This document shows positions 23,601 through 36,016 of a stretch of DNA of 64,000 nt, piece after piece; positions within the stretch are counted from its first letter, which is position 1, and each line of letters starts with the position of its first letter. The notes under the pieces were generated by a model that searched no databases, was not told the origin of the DNA, and saw nothing but the letters and a program-made list of their open reading frames with translations. The translations under genes were made by a program, and so were the position numbers. The stretch spans positions 4,019,670 to 4,083,669 of the forward strand of contig JAUPFV010000005.1 in assembly GCA_036936605.1 (NCBI GenBank). Direction: 5' to 3'. This DNA is from Limnanthes douglasii subsp. nivea (lineage: Eukaryota; Streptophyta; Magnoliopsida; Brassicales; Limnanthaceae).

Positions 23601-23639
23601 TGGTATTATGGGATTTCCTTTTTGAGGAGCTATGGGACC

Positions 23640-24135
23640 GGGATGTAGGACACCTCTAAATGTTGTCCCAAATTATCTTGGAAGATGTGATTTATCAGTC
23701 ATTGATATGTCGATCTTGTATTCTTCAACCCAAAAGGCATAACTGTATAACAATAGTGACCCCACTCGGTTTGAAAGGCTGTGCGTCCCTGATTAGATGG
23801 GTGCATGCGGATATGATTGTACCCCGAGTACGCATCCATAAAGGATAAAAATTCGCAGCCTGAGGCCGAATCGACTAGCTGATCTATCCTTGGTAACGGG
23901 AAAACATCCTCGGGGCATGGTTTGTTTTAATCGGTAAAGTCCACACACATTCTTCACTGTCCGCTCTTGATTTTTACCAAAATCGGGTTGGCTATCCAGA
24001 CCGGGTACCTTGTTTTTCGTATATGCCCCAACCGGCTTAACTTGTTTACCTCACCCAATATAGTAGCTTGCTTTTCAGCTGAAAAAACCATGTGTACTGT
24101 CTTACCGGTTTGGCAAAAGGGTTGATAGTTAATTC
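23640..24135 (-). pseudogene. Ty3 reverse transcriptase fragment
   Basis: Read on the - strand: CVDFTD, then FPLPRIDQLVDSASG, LSFMDAYSGY, and MPFGLKN. These are the first conserved blocks of Ty3 RT. The frame has several stops (after KSGQ, FTD and STYQ). It ends before the catalytic YIDD block and lies between two gag pieces, so it is a chimeric remnant. Confidence 0.75.
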
Positions 24136-24403
24136 ATGGCTTATGATCGAAGGTCTTACTCCCGAAACATCCACTGCCTCCTAAGAAAATACATCTAAAG
24201 TTTTTGCTCATAAAGCTATGAAACGTACCTTTGAATACTGGGACAGCTCCTTTCCCAATCGAAGCATTGTACTGTCAGCTATGATCGTATCCACTGTTGT
24301 AGTATCTGTAGTAGCTAAATCCTCATTTTCACGTCAAACTCATTTTTAACTCGTTTGTTTTGAGCAGACCCTTGACCTGCAACTGCATTCTCCCCTTATA
24401 TGA
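24136..24403. other. Degenerate stretch between RT and gag fragments
   Basis: It probably belongs to the protease-RT interval of the same minus-strand remnant, but I could not find a convincing protein match. Confidence 0.35.
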
Positions 24404-24715
24404 TCAGTAACCATTTCTGGGTGTTTGCTTCTGATTCTTCTCTAGTGGCCGATTTTTCAGTGTTTGGAAATGAACTTCCTCGCGTCGATCCGGTTGAGAT
24501 TGTTTGATATATTGGATCAGCTCGCTATTGTCTATCAGGCGCTGAATCTCTTCCCTTAATTGCCAGTACTCATCTGTTGTATGTCCATGATCATGATGAT
24601 ATGCGCAGTAATATGGATTGGATCGTTTAAACCCTGGCGCGCTCATTGTGCGCAGAGCTTGGTACCTCGTACGCCCCTTTGTTCGATCATAAATCACTGA
24701 GATGGTCTCATGCAA
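24404..24715 (-). pseudogene. Tat gag C-terminal fragment with zinc-knuckle-like motif
   Basis: The frame contains YCAYHHDHGHTTDEYWQLRE. Tat gag proteins normally have C-x2-H-x4-GH-x4-C here; the final Cys is Tyr, so the metal site is lost. It ends near 24715, where non-retroelement repeats begin. Confidence 0.65.
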
Positions 24716-25052
24716 TGCCGTGAAACACCTATTCGGTTGATCGAGCTGCTGGGGTCTTATTTAGATGTGCCTCATTCAATGCCGTGAAACACCTATTCTT
24801 GAAACACCTCATTCAATACCGTGAAACACCTATTCGGTTTCTAAAAGATACTTTCTAGATGTGCCTTATTTAGTGGGTTAGACCCTTTAATTCGGTCAAG
24901 TTTATGATCCAACATAAAATATAAAACAACACATTTTAAAAACAAACAAACAACTTTGATATAAATAGATAAAGAGAAATATTACAAGTCACTCGTAGAA
25001 CTCACACTAATTCAGAAAATATTACAACTTCGTACGGTCTTCTACAGTCAAT
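24716..25052. other. Spacer with short GAAACACCTATTC repeats
   Basis: The sequence CCGTGAAACACCTATTC occurs three times between 24718 and 24840 with CTCATTCAAT between copies. The remaining sequence up to 25052 has no recognisable feature. The second copy of the large duplication begins at about 25053. Confidence 0.5.
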
Positions 25053-25433
25053 ATGATTGCTAACCGTCCAAATTTAGATTAACTTTCCATTCATGTTGAT
25101 GAGATAAGTCTCTTATTTTTTTGGTCAAGATTTTTTTTATTGAATTTGATGTGATTTTGTTATTTAAAGGAATCTTCTTCACTTGGAGAGCTAAGTGATG
25201 TAAAAAAATCATTTAGTGCTTCAAAGCTGAAAACCGTAGATATAGAAGAGTTTTTGGGCCGGAGTTGTGAAATGGAGTTTGTGGAATATTGCTTTCGAAA
25301 TCCCCATTGCTGGAGTCTATTGTCATCAAAGCTGCGAGCCTCTGGAATAGCCACAAAATGTTAAAAGAATTGACTCGGATTTCGTCGTGCTTCACCTTAT
25401 TCCCAGCTAACATTTTTAGACTCCAAAAATCAA
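25053..25433 (+). pseudogene. Truncated F-box/FBD pseudogene (FBD part)
   Basis: It aligns with the end of exon 2, intron 2 and exon 3 of the gene at 13419-14776. The exon-2 remnant has a stop (TTAGATTAA), the GTAAGT donor is changed to ATAAGT, and small indels break the FBD frame. The F-box and LRR parts are absent because the duplication breakpoint lies in exon 2. Confidence 0.8.
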
Positions 25434-28400
25434 TAGATTTCCACCTATGTTTTATTTTGGTAAAGGCACTTGAATTCCCTAGGTTAAACTTCAATATTTC
25501 TTTAGTGATTTTCTTTCTGTGTTTGTTTTGAAGTTGTTAAGTTTCTGCAGGGATGTTCTAAACTAGTTTTTGGTATCAAGGTCGTGCATAATCTTAGTTG
25601 TATTGTAAACCTTTAATTTACTTTTATGATTAACGTGTAATGAATCCTATAAACGTTAGGTTGAATCCTAAGTTAACTGCTTTTTAAAATGATGGTTATA
25701 TTTCATTTTTACTTTTTATATTAAAGTTTTTTTGTTTTGTTTTTATAAATGATAAGATGTAGAGAATATTATAATATTAATCTAGATTTTATTTAATAAA
25801 TCAAATTTTCACAAAAAGAAATAATGAATTGTTATACCGTAGATGATTAAATTAGTGAATAGTCTATCGATATTCCGTTTTTTTTTTCATTTAGTCCATC
25901 GACTTTAAAATCAGCGGTGATGGTCGCTTGACAAAATCTATAAATTTAGTCTATACACTAAGAAAGAGGTCACTCACAAATGACTAAATTTATAGATTTT
26001 GTCAAATCTAGAGACTCTCACTGGTGATTTTCAATTCGAAAGACTAAATGAATGTCAATCGGATAATAGATGGGTTATTCACTGATTTAAGCCTAATATA
26101 ATCTTTCGGATATAACTTATAGTTCTTTGCTATTGTGAATAGTAAATTTTCTAAACGATAATAATTTTATGTGAATCATTATTAAAATTTCAGAGAAAAT
26201 ATTAATTTTTTTATACTAGCAACGTCGATTTTATTTGATAATGGTGCAATTAGTGTTTATACTAGTATTTGATATTGGTGCAATGAGTAGAGTGCGAACC
26301 AATCAATGCATCAATTTATCTCAATGCGTAAATATTTATATAGACTTAGCCAAAGATACACTTAATTGCATATATTAACAAAATGTCCAACATCAATAAA
26401 AAAACTAACATATATTTTACTATTACTTGTGTTCTCTGTTTTAAAATTACTCATCTCCATTATAATTAATATTATTATACCATCTCCAACTAAATTTATT
26501 ACAAGGAAACATAACGCTTCGGGTAAACTAAGTAATCCAAAAATATCGACATCAATTGGCGCAATCTATGGGAGCTACCAATTTTGTTTCCATTTAAAGA
26601 AAAATAATCCATGAAGAAGTTAAAATCATTTATTTGTTAGCCTACAAGGAGATTGAGATGGAACATCCACCGAATGAACCACCAACACTTGTGTTTCAGG
26701 TCCCATCAGCCAAAGATGGCTTGGTGATACCTTCAATTGGGATCGAGCATCTAGATCAGTAGTCAGGGAGTCAACAAGCGAGTAACTTTTTACATTTCCA
26801 TGAACAAATACTACTGCAAGTTTGCATACTCAAATCCTCTGTCGAGACGATCGACACAAGATATGAAGAAGAAATAGATGAGAAACTCAGGATAACAAGA
26901 AGAACTACGTGGGATAATGAAAGGAAAAAATATAGAATTCCAATTGCGGATCCAATGATAAGGATCGAAAGCAACAAAAATATCGTAGGAATAGAATGGT
27001 GAGCATTTTATCCTTCATTTTTTTCGTTTACTTTTATTTTCTTTTGTTAATATTTCATTAATTGACTCATCAATTTTACTCTCAATTTCCCCTTCACTAA
27101 AATCAATTTCTTTCTATGAACTAACTTTTCCTTATCAATTTTTAAATCTAAATTTGCATTATCTCCCTAAGTAAAAGTTTCAGTAATCAACCTTTAAGGT
27201 TTGTTCATCAACGGAAATCAATTATAACCTTTTGTTATCTCGTTGGTTTTGCAATAACTTTGAATTTATTAACTCATTCAATTGAAACTCTAAAACACCA
27301 AAAATTAGAATTCAATTGATTACCTTCGAGATTCGTTGGCAAAATTTGAACATTCCTAATATCCACTACTATGCCTTGTTATGGTATTTATAATGACATT
27401 GAACTAGTCATTACATTCCGTGATCTTCATGAAATATTATTATATTTTTAAATTAGAGAGATTGTTACTGATGTTCATGCTATAACTATCATAGTTCCTT
27501 GCATAATGTTGTTCCCACAAGATGGCGAAATAATATTTTGAGAGTTTACTACTCGAGATCTATGAACGTGTCCTCTTAGGGTTCTTTTATCCACTTCCAA
27601 TCTAGGTTTTGCTATTTCGTAAAAGAAAAACTTATTTGAAGAAACATTTCCCACAAACAACGCCAAATATGATGAGAGAATTTCTTCCTTATTTTATTAT
27701 TGCCAAAGAGATAAGATGAGAGATGATCAAGAGTAAATATAAATGTATTATTATTAATCAAAGAATCAAATCTTATTACAATGATTTGATATCTTGTTTA
27801 TAATTATCATATTCCTAATTATTCAGGATGGATGACACATGTATCTTATAACACATGTTGGTCATCTATTACAAAATGTTACTATTTACCCCTTAACTAA
27901 CATGGATATTTTAGTATTATATTCTACTTATCATCATATATCTTACCGATGATCCATCTTACTATATGGATTCACCCTTTTGCCAATGATTTTAACTAGC
28001 TATTTTCTCGTTGCTTCTTCATAACTGCTACAATCTTTTATCTTTTTGATTTCTTAACGATGATAGTTTATGATACCACTACTTTGATAAAAATAACTTT
28101 ATCTTTCCTCATTGAGGGAAAATCACATTCCAGCGACATACAACTTTATCAGGACTGATTGACAGTTATCTTTTGAGTGTCTAAAGAAATTCCATTGATA
28201 CGCATCCATCATCTTGTTAGGTGATTCGTTCAGTAATATGTTTAAAGATAAGATTAACTTAGACAAGTTTTTTCATTATATACTTTCAAAAAGAAGTTTG
28301 TATTACTAAAAAATTCCATATCAAGTAAAAGTATAGCTCTTTTTGTTATTATATTGCATTTTCAATTTAATGTAGTCGAACAAAAACTCTTGGTAAGAAT

Positions 28401-29225
28401 CTCAGAAAACAAATATGAGAAATATGGTCCATTGACACTAGTTTTTAGTGACCTTTATGTGCTTTGTGAGACTCCAGCAAAACAGTTTTTGAATTCAAAA
28501 TAAAGATTGGTGACATACTATTGCACCTTCAGTGATTGATGATGATGGATCCAAAGAATCTCGATGAGAAAACAGAGGATCATTCTACCAAATATTGAAT
28601 CCATTATAGAAATGTTGATGAAAAAATTGAGAATGACTTTGAATCTATTGTTAAATGGTTAAATGTTATCTTAGAGAGAAGGTCACACATGAACCTAGTA
28701 GTATATGATCTAGTGAATCAGGATTTCTCAGATTCTCACTTAAACAGAGCACACAATTCAGAATAAAAGATAACCACCTTTTTTATCAGACTATGAGATT
28801 TTTTAGCAAACATTATAACAGTCGCATATATATGGGGAAAAAATTAGAACATCATCCATAACTGATAATTAACCGAATATCAAACAAAATAATTACAAGG
28901 TATTTGAGAAATTATAGGGAATCCATAACTTATCTTAAAATATATACCATTTTTTAATACAAAACAATGATGATGAATCGTTATTTGAAAATCAACAATA
29001 AATTAATTATCAAGATATTTATCAATTAATCAATATATAATTAACATCAACTCAAGAACCAATTTAATAAAAAATGATCAAAGCAAAATAGAAAATTCAT
29101 AACAAATACGAATCAAGAATGAAATCAGAATCAAGGATGAAATCAATATAAGTCATGAATCCAAGCTAATTTTACCTCAATCTTGGCTAACTAACTAAAT
29201 ATATAAAAATGATGGAATCAAAATC
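25053..29225. repeat. Diverged direct duplication, copy 2
   Basis: This is the partner of 14363-19663, in the same orientation and without the TRIM insertion. At the TRIM position, copy 2 reads continuously from TCATCTTGTTAGG (28211) to TTTCATTATATACTTTC (28273), which shows the pre-insertion state. Its version of the 136-residue frame (26560-26950) is broken. Confidence 0.8.
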
Positions 29226-30284
29226 AAATATTTACTAACAAATTATTTAAATTAAAGATATGAAAACTCAATTTATCAAAAGTAAATATATTACCTAATT
29301 TTTCCTTTCATTAACGATTAATTTCTAATCATTTTTACATCTTATACCAAGCTTTCTTACCTAAATCAAACCTTGATTTTGGAAGAGATAAAGACGTTTA
29401 TCTCACCTATAACATAAAATCAATATAATATCAATCAAAATAAATTTGCAAACCTAAATATAATTGACACATCAAATTTTTGAATTTCATTTTTAAATTA
29501 TAAATTAAATAAAATATAACAAACAAAAGCATACAAGTAAATGAATAAGATTAATTAAGAGTCAACAATAATAAATCAAATGAATAAAGAATAATTAATT
29601 GAATAATATTAAATTGAGGTTAACTCTTAATTCTCAAAATTGAAAATGGTCGATACTTTATAAAAATCAATTATTTTGTTATTTTAATTTATGAATGGTT
29701 AATTACCCGATTACCCACGATAGACGTTGATCATTTCCAATGATTACAAAAAAGAGTTTGGAGGTGAATGAAGCTTTAGTTATTTTCTAAAGGCATGCCA
29801 CTGAACAATGTGAGGATTACCCCGTTTAGTGCGAGGACAAAGGCTCTACACTTAAAAATATCATTTGTCTCAAATATTTTAGCACGCTTTGGAAGTTCTT
29901 CATATGGTTATTTCGTCACTCTTTCATGTTAACTTATCAATTCTGCATGTTTTGAAATATAAAAAAAGGATTGGGTGTTTGATTTCAAATGCAAATAGGG
30001 ATTCCTCATGCATGAACTCATCATAAACATAAAAAAAATACTATTTTGTCAATAATTAATTTTCTAAGTATGGAGGTTGCGTGCCCGAACCAAGTTTATT
30101 TATTTTTCTATGTTTGTTTTTATAAGGTTGCATCATAAATTGGCCTCAAATATAATGATCATACACCGAAATAGTGTTTAAAATCCACTTTGATGTTGTT
30201 GTTTTCCTATATAAGTTGGCAGTGACCTATAAGGGTTCATGATATTTTTTCTAGTTGAGAGGAATGGATAGCATGGTTAGTTTT
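29226..30284. other. AT-rich DNA without recognisable features
   Basis: No gene, RNA or repeat structure could be supported here. The TRIM begins at its right edge. Confidence 0.5.
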
Positions 30285-30311
30285 TATTAGGGTGGCGACC
30301 AAAGTCCCATA

Positions 30312-30353
30312 TTCCACATCGGTTAAATATGAGAAGTATCAGTAGTATATAAG
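30312..30353 (+). promoter_or_regulatory. USE plus TATA of the 5' LTR, 24-bp spacing
   Basis: TTCCACATCG (30312-30321) differs at one base from the plant snRNA upstream sequence element TCCCACATCG. TATATAAG follows at 30346-30353 after 24 bp. In plant snRNA genes a 23-24 bp gap is typical of RNA polymerase III genes (U3, U6), and a gap about 10 bp longer of polymerase II genes. Confidence 0.6.
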
Positions 30354-30848
30354 AAACAATATCAACTAGTATGATGCCTTTTGGAAGTAGACCAAGAGCA
30401 AAATCGTACGGGTATTTAGGCCCAAAGCGAACAATATCATACTAGTGTGGAGATCGGATTGTTCTTAATTATATACGGAGGGAGAATATGCAATACCCGT
30501 ATTCCCAACAAATGGTATTATAGCTCCAAATGGTAATAAAATTCTCAGATGCCGAACATGATGAACGAGAAGCCAAATGTCGTGCTCTATGTGAATGATC
30601 TGCTCTACAGATCCTAGTTTGGAATACACGTGGCTCATCGAGCCAATGACACTTGATTGTAGTGTGGCGCTAAAGAAAAAAGAAGTATGGTGGTAGGAGT
30701 GAGAAGATAGAGATCCGTTGTAATGCTCTATGGGTCAGGTAGGAAAGCAACCTGATTAGAGTGGACGGATGCTAAGTCAATTAAGAGGAGGTTAAGTGGT
30801 TACTTTGTTCCAGAGGAGGATTGTTAGGGTGACGACCAAAGTCTCACA

Positions 30849-30890
30849 TCCCACACCGGTTAAACGTGAGAATGATCAATGGTATATAAG
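30849..30890 (+). promoter_or_regulatory. USE plus TATA of the 3' LTR, 24-bp spacing
   Basis: TCCCACACCG (30849-30858) is the element with one change, and TATATAAG (30883-30890) follows after exactly 24 bp, as in the other three copies that retain both elements. Confidence 0.6.
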
Positions 30891-31048
30891 TAAGAACATC
30901 AACTAGTATAAGCCATTTTGGAAGTGGACCAAAAGCAAAACTGTGCGGGTCTTCGGGCCCAAAGCGGACAAAATCATACTAGTGTGGAGATTGAGTTGTT
31001 CTTACTTATATACTGATGCAAAATATGCGGTATCCATATCCCCAACCA

Positions 31049-33827
31049 TTTTTGGGACATGCTGAGATACGATGGGAGATAAGTTTGCAATGGTGGCTGG
31101 ACTTGTGCCATTAATGAAGGAATTTGCTCGAGTTAGCTCCCGCTTGAACAACCAGAGCCTGATAATGGTTGAATCCTTTTGAATGAACAATTACAATAGT
31201 CGGACCAAAGAGAATAGGTGGATGGTAGTACAATTTACGATTCATATATGTTTCTAGAAGGGCATGATATGTGATGACGGAGTCATGTAAGCTTCTTTAA
31301 CTCACTTTCAATTTTTGGAAGCTTTTTATTTCTATTTTTTCCCATTTTCCATTTAGATTATGTGTTCCAATTTTTTATCGCAACGACGTTTGTACTTTTT
31401 ATTTCAAAAACATCGTATCATATCCAACCGCATTTTATAAAACAATTAAGTAAGATTGTTATATCTTAATATATGTCTATATGATTCATGCAACTAGTTA
31501 AACTAATTATGATGATGATATAACTAGTTATTGATGTAAAGATAAAAACGGTTATTTAAAAAGACTAGGATCCTATTTTTGTTTTTTACAATTATTGGCC
31601 TTACCTTTTATTTTCATTTCAACAAAATATTTTGGATCATGATTTTTTTTTAAGTGTCCAAATGATTTGTTTTTTAAGTGTCCAAAATTAATTTTTTTTA
31701 TTTCAATGTCCAAACCAACAACATAATCAGATTCATGTTAAAGTTTTTATATTTATGTTGGATAAAAATATTCTCCATAACTTTTTTTTCTATATTTAAT
31801 AAAACCCCACTCTATTATTTCTTCCATTTGAGAATTTTTATTTTTCAATTCTTTTAATTATCCACTAAAACACCCATTTATTCTACCTTCTACCCTAGCC
31901 ACCTACCTTCGAACCGAGAAAAGCAAACTCTAGCCATCATAATCAAGCAACTCATACCCGAGTTAACTCTATTTAATTCTTTTTTTTAGAAATCGACTCC
32001 ATCAATTGTCCATGAACTTTGTTTTCTTGGAAATCAATTTGATGAAACTTTCAAAAACTTTGTTTGCTTTTTTTGTTTAAAAAATCAATTCCAAACATTT
32101 TTTGAAGGTTCATGAAATCTATTTCCATGAACCTTTTTATTGAAACAATAACACATGATTCTGAGTGACTGTCTCATAGTCATGTGTTATTTCTTTACAC
32201 GCACGTAATTCTGAGATAATCCCTCGATATTATATCACATTTTTGTCTATTGTCTTTGTTCTGCTGGTTTGCGTGTCAATTATGTATTAATGTATTTACT
32301 CCTTTGGGTGTGAGTTCAATTTTCTTTAATAATTATCCATTTTCCATCTTTTAAAACAATTATACTTAATGGAATTTATTTGTGTTTGATTTTGGGTTCT
32401 ATTTTTCTTCCATTTGGATATGCATATTATATTAGTTTTAAATAAATAAACAAATTATTTTGTTGAGTCTACAATCTAATCTGATGCTTTAGCTCTCTCC
32501 AGATGCATAAACTTATGTAAAAGATAAATACTCAAATTTTTCTACAAGCAACGATCTAATCTGGCGTTGTACCTCTCCAATAACAGTATCTACAAATAAT
32601 GCCGCAAGATCTTTGTTTCCAATGGAAAAACCTTTCACTTCATCTTGCATTTGCCTTAGCTTTCCACTAATAACTAGTTATCTTCCAACATCATCGAAAT
32701 ATTTTATGAGGTTTCCATAATTAAGGGTCCATCGCGAGGTCTTAATGTATGAAGAGAAAAATATATAAGCCTCTCTAAGTCCTCGCATTCTCAAGTTGAC
32801 TGATACCTGCTTTTATTTATTTTAAGCTTAATATGTACTTTAAATGATTAAATTTTCTTATTAGAATAGCTTACGAGGGATATTCCTCGACTACTGCCAC
32901 AACTGGAGCTTTTACTTTGACCAATATTAGAAAAATATATGAAGCATTCAATTGAAGGAAACTAGTTACATTCAGCTAATAAAATATCGAAGCCACAGTT
33001 TTAGATAGTCATGAAACAAAGAAAAATAGAGAAGCACATGAAACTAATATAAAATTGTCTAAATAGATGGATTGCAGTTAAAGAGATCTAGCTAATTTTT
33101 AAAGATATTATACATAATACTTTGACCCGGGAAACAAGGATGCTATCCAGGGATAATTTCATGCTTTATAGAAGCACTTGCTTTGATGATTGTTACAATT
33201 ACGTGTGGCTACTAGGGAATTAGTAAGAAAAATGGTGCTGACAATTGCAATCAATGAGAAACCAAAACTTTCAAGACGTTATCAAGCATCCTAAAAAAAC
33301 TAACACATTATACATAATAATGGGGTTTATCTATTTTCTCATTAAAAATATTGTACATCAACCATTTAGAATAAGTAAAGAACATAAAGGTACTTAAATT
33401 TAGCTTTCTCATGATTAATTCTAGTGACAAGCATCACCACGCTCGCTTGGCCGTAGTGAATTTGTTGTTAACAGCAACCCGGAAACCCATAACTTAAATG
33501 CCAATCTACCATAATAAAAAAAACATTCAACACGTGCATAAACATCAAACTTATATTTTGCAACTAACCAAACATCAACCAAACAATTTGAAATATATAA
33601 AAATCATATTTTAAATATTCATAAATCTAAAAACCTAAATAACGAAATCAAAATGTAGCTAGACAATAATATTTGCAATAAATACCTTAATGATTTAATA
33701 AAAGGATAAAAGATAATAAAAACCAAGTGAAAGATTTAATAAATTCTTGATGAGATCTAATGATGAAAGATCCAACAAAACCTTAAGATATATAGCATAC
33801 CCTTGTTATACAAACATTAAAAATAGG
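31049..33827. other. AT-rich DNA, no gene seen; one stem-loop
   Basis: I find no supported coding sequence. A perfect 12-bp inverted repeat, AATAACACATGA (32147-32158) and TCATGTGTTATT (32180-32191), encloses a 21-base loop. Nothing else stands out. Confidence 0.5.
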
Positions 33828-33990
33828 AATGACAATGGGCCGGGATGGGTGCAGGTATAGCCCAACCCTTAACCCATCACGTCTATATTTTTTCAAACGT
33901 TCCAGGTTCGAGTACCTAACGGGTACGAAGATTTTGTTTCCCATGCCCAAACTTGTCGGGTTCGGGTACCTACCACGGGTACTCTATCCT
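33828..33990. repeat. GC-richer patch with GGGTACC-like words, possibly a transposon end
   Basis: GACAATGGGCCGGGATGGG and several GGGTAC/GTACC words stand out from the AT-rich surroundings. Dispersed sequences with this kind of G-rich start occur at ends of plant non-autonomous elements, but I found no matching opposite end, so the assignment is weak. Confidence 0.3.
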
Positions 33991-34194
33991 CATTTATTTA
34001 TATAAATTTTTTTCTAAATATTATTTAGTAAAAATTAAAAATTAAAATTAAAATATATTAAAAGTTATAATAATAACAATAATATCGAATACAAACTCTT
34101 TGTTTCGCATCGTTGTCTCTGAAAAAGTTCTTTATATTTGTATATACCTTTTCATATATTTTTATGCTCATTAATTTTTATTTTATTTTATTTT

Positions 34195-35680
34195 GTTTAT
34201 AGATAATCGTAAAAAGAGCCTTTTATCTTTTGATCTTGAGATCGAGAGAACCCTTCAGATAAGAAGGAATGAGCTGATGTGGATAAAGAAGCAATACCAC
34301 CAGATCCCGATATGATAAAGCTCAATGTTTTTGGTAACCCATCGTGAGAAGGGCTTACCCCAACATCTTGAGGCCGTAGGTGAATTTTCCCTTTTTGTCT
34401 CAAGGGAAAATCCAAAGTGTGGCTAGAATCACTACCTCTACACTCTATAACAACATGAGAGTAACTAGCTTAGCCTTTACTGGTAAAGTACTTCTTTCCA
34501 ATCAGGTGAGCAAAGTTTCAAAATAAAATCACAACTTTTGCACACAAAAGTGATGAGTCTATGTGACACTTCTAGGAACGTTACAAGGAATTGTCGTGAA
34601 GATGCCTAACCACATTCTCCTAAGATGACTAGTTGTCCAACCTTCTACAATGGGTTGATAGGAAAAAATAAAATAATGTTATGGTCTTTAACAAAAAATT
34701 TCCAGAGCAAGCATATCGACTACTTGAAGTACTCTATATCAACAATTACGGATCTAAAGAGAAGACCTTAATATAAGTAGTAAATAATGAAACAATCCTT
34801 CAAGAAACGATATCCACACTTGAACAATAAATATTCGAGACAAAAATAAATTATGTTGCAGTACATGGAGTTGATACTTACAATCCATTGAATACAAATC
34901 AATTCATAACATCAAAAAATTTGATAAACGTAAATAACTTCATACAAGGCTATAAACCTTATTATAATAGAAATATTTAGCAAGTAGGTCGCATGGAAAA
35001 TACAAATATTTCATAGAAGAACAACGATAACGTATGAAAATAGAAGATTTGGATAAGTTGGAAAACAAATCAAGCTTGAAAGAGAGCCTAAGATAATTCA
35101 TAAAATCCTTTAAGATCATTTTAAGAGGAATGAGTCAACTATGAAAACCTAGAGGTGTCCGTTTAGAATTAAAGAGCACGTTTGAAAAATATGGAAGTTC
35201 AAATAAATCAGATACACTTCATGTTCTCTTCCTAAAATCAAAGAACTTGCCATAGCAATACTGAGAAAACCCGAAACAGTGAATGTAATCACGACAAGGA
35301 AATATATAAATATGGTAAAAATGGTGTGTTAATCATAAATACAAAGGAAATAATCACGACAAGGTTGTTGCAAAGAAGAATACTATACATAAGAAGTTTA
35401 TCGTGACTAGTGTTCCTGTAATTGCCGTAACATCTCAGAGGCAGCGAGAACATTTCAATATCAAAATATGCACCCTGAGTTCCCTATCATGGATTGCAAA
35501 AGAAGCAAAATACGCAAAGTTTCTCAAAGATATCCATTCACATAAAAGGAAATTCAAATACTTTGAGACAGTTAAGTTGACAGAATAATGCAGTGCACTA
35601 GTTCAAAATAAATTGTCACCAATGCTACAATATCCATAAAGTTTTATTATTCTTTTCTTTGCAAAATTGGTGATTTTACG
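34195..35680 (+). pseudogene. Ty3 gag/protease-region remnant, Athila-like
   Basis: Late in the segment (about 35500-35650) the reading frame gives AKFLKDIHSHKRKFKYFETV, then KLTE, a stop, and CSALVQNKLSPML. This resembles the linker before the protease in Athila-type Ty3 elements. The start (around 34250) has RRNELMWIKKQ-like sequence that could be gag. The interior has many stops, so only a remnant is claimed. Confidence 0.45.
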
Positions 35681-36016
35681 TTAGAATTTTTTTTATGTGA
35701 TTTAAGTGATTGCATAAATTGAATTTCTCTTAAGATCTATATAAAATTAATGATTGATGGAATAAATGCTACAACTTAGTTTCTAAATAGTTGATATTCC
35801 TTTTGGATATCTTCAGGTTATACTAGAAGATATTTTTGATAAAGATTGATAATTATATTTAATGTAGATTTTATAATTTTAGACATAAAGAAAGATTAAT
35901 TGTTACCCCTCATTTTAGGGGTAGAATTGTGATTGATTTTGGAGTATGAAAATTAATAATTCATGTAGGAGATAAACATGTGAAATTTAATGTATTGGAA
36001 TCTTTAAATTAAAGTT
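35681..36016. other. AT-rich DNA without recognisable features
   Basis: No coding or repeat signal beyond low complexity was seen. Confidence 0.5.

Larger units (their letters stand above)
30285..31048 (+). mobile_element. Complete TRIM retrotransposon with snRNA-type promoter in its LTRs
   Basis: Two direct repeats, 30285-30510 (226 bp) and 30822-31048 (227 bp), flank a 311-bp internal segment without coding capacity. The 3' LTR begins TGTTAGGG; the 5' LTR ends TTCCCAACA. The primer-binding site TGGTATTATAGC (30513-30524) matches the initiator-Met site TGGTATCAGAGC at 10 of 12 positions. Purine-rich AGAGGAGGA (30812-30820) precedes the 3' LTR. Flanking T-runs (GTTTT and TTTTT) are compatible with a 5-bp target duplication but not proof. 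LTR size, total size (764 bp) and lack of ORFs define a TRIM. It must depend on proteins from another element. Confidence 0.8.

Noticed and set aside
30822..31048. A real U3/U6 snRNA gene downstream of the USE/TATA promoter
   Set aside because: The sequence after the TATA box has no U6 or U3 conserved blocks, and the promoter lies inside a direct repeat with a primer-binding site, so it is an LTR.
34197..34415. Minus-strand 72-codon frame
   Set aside because: It is antisense to the gag-like remnant and has no features of its own.
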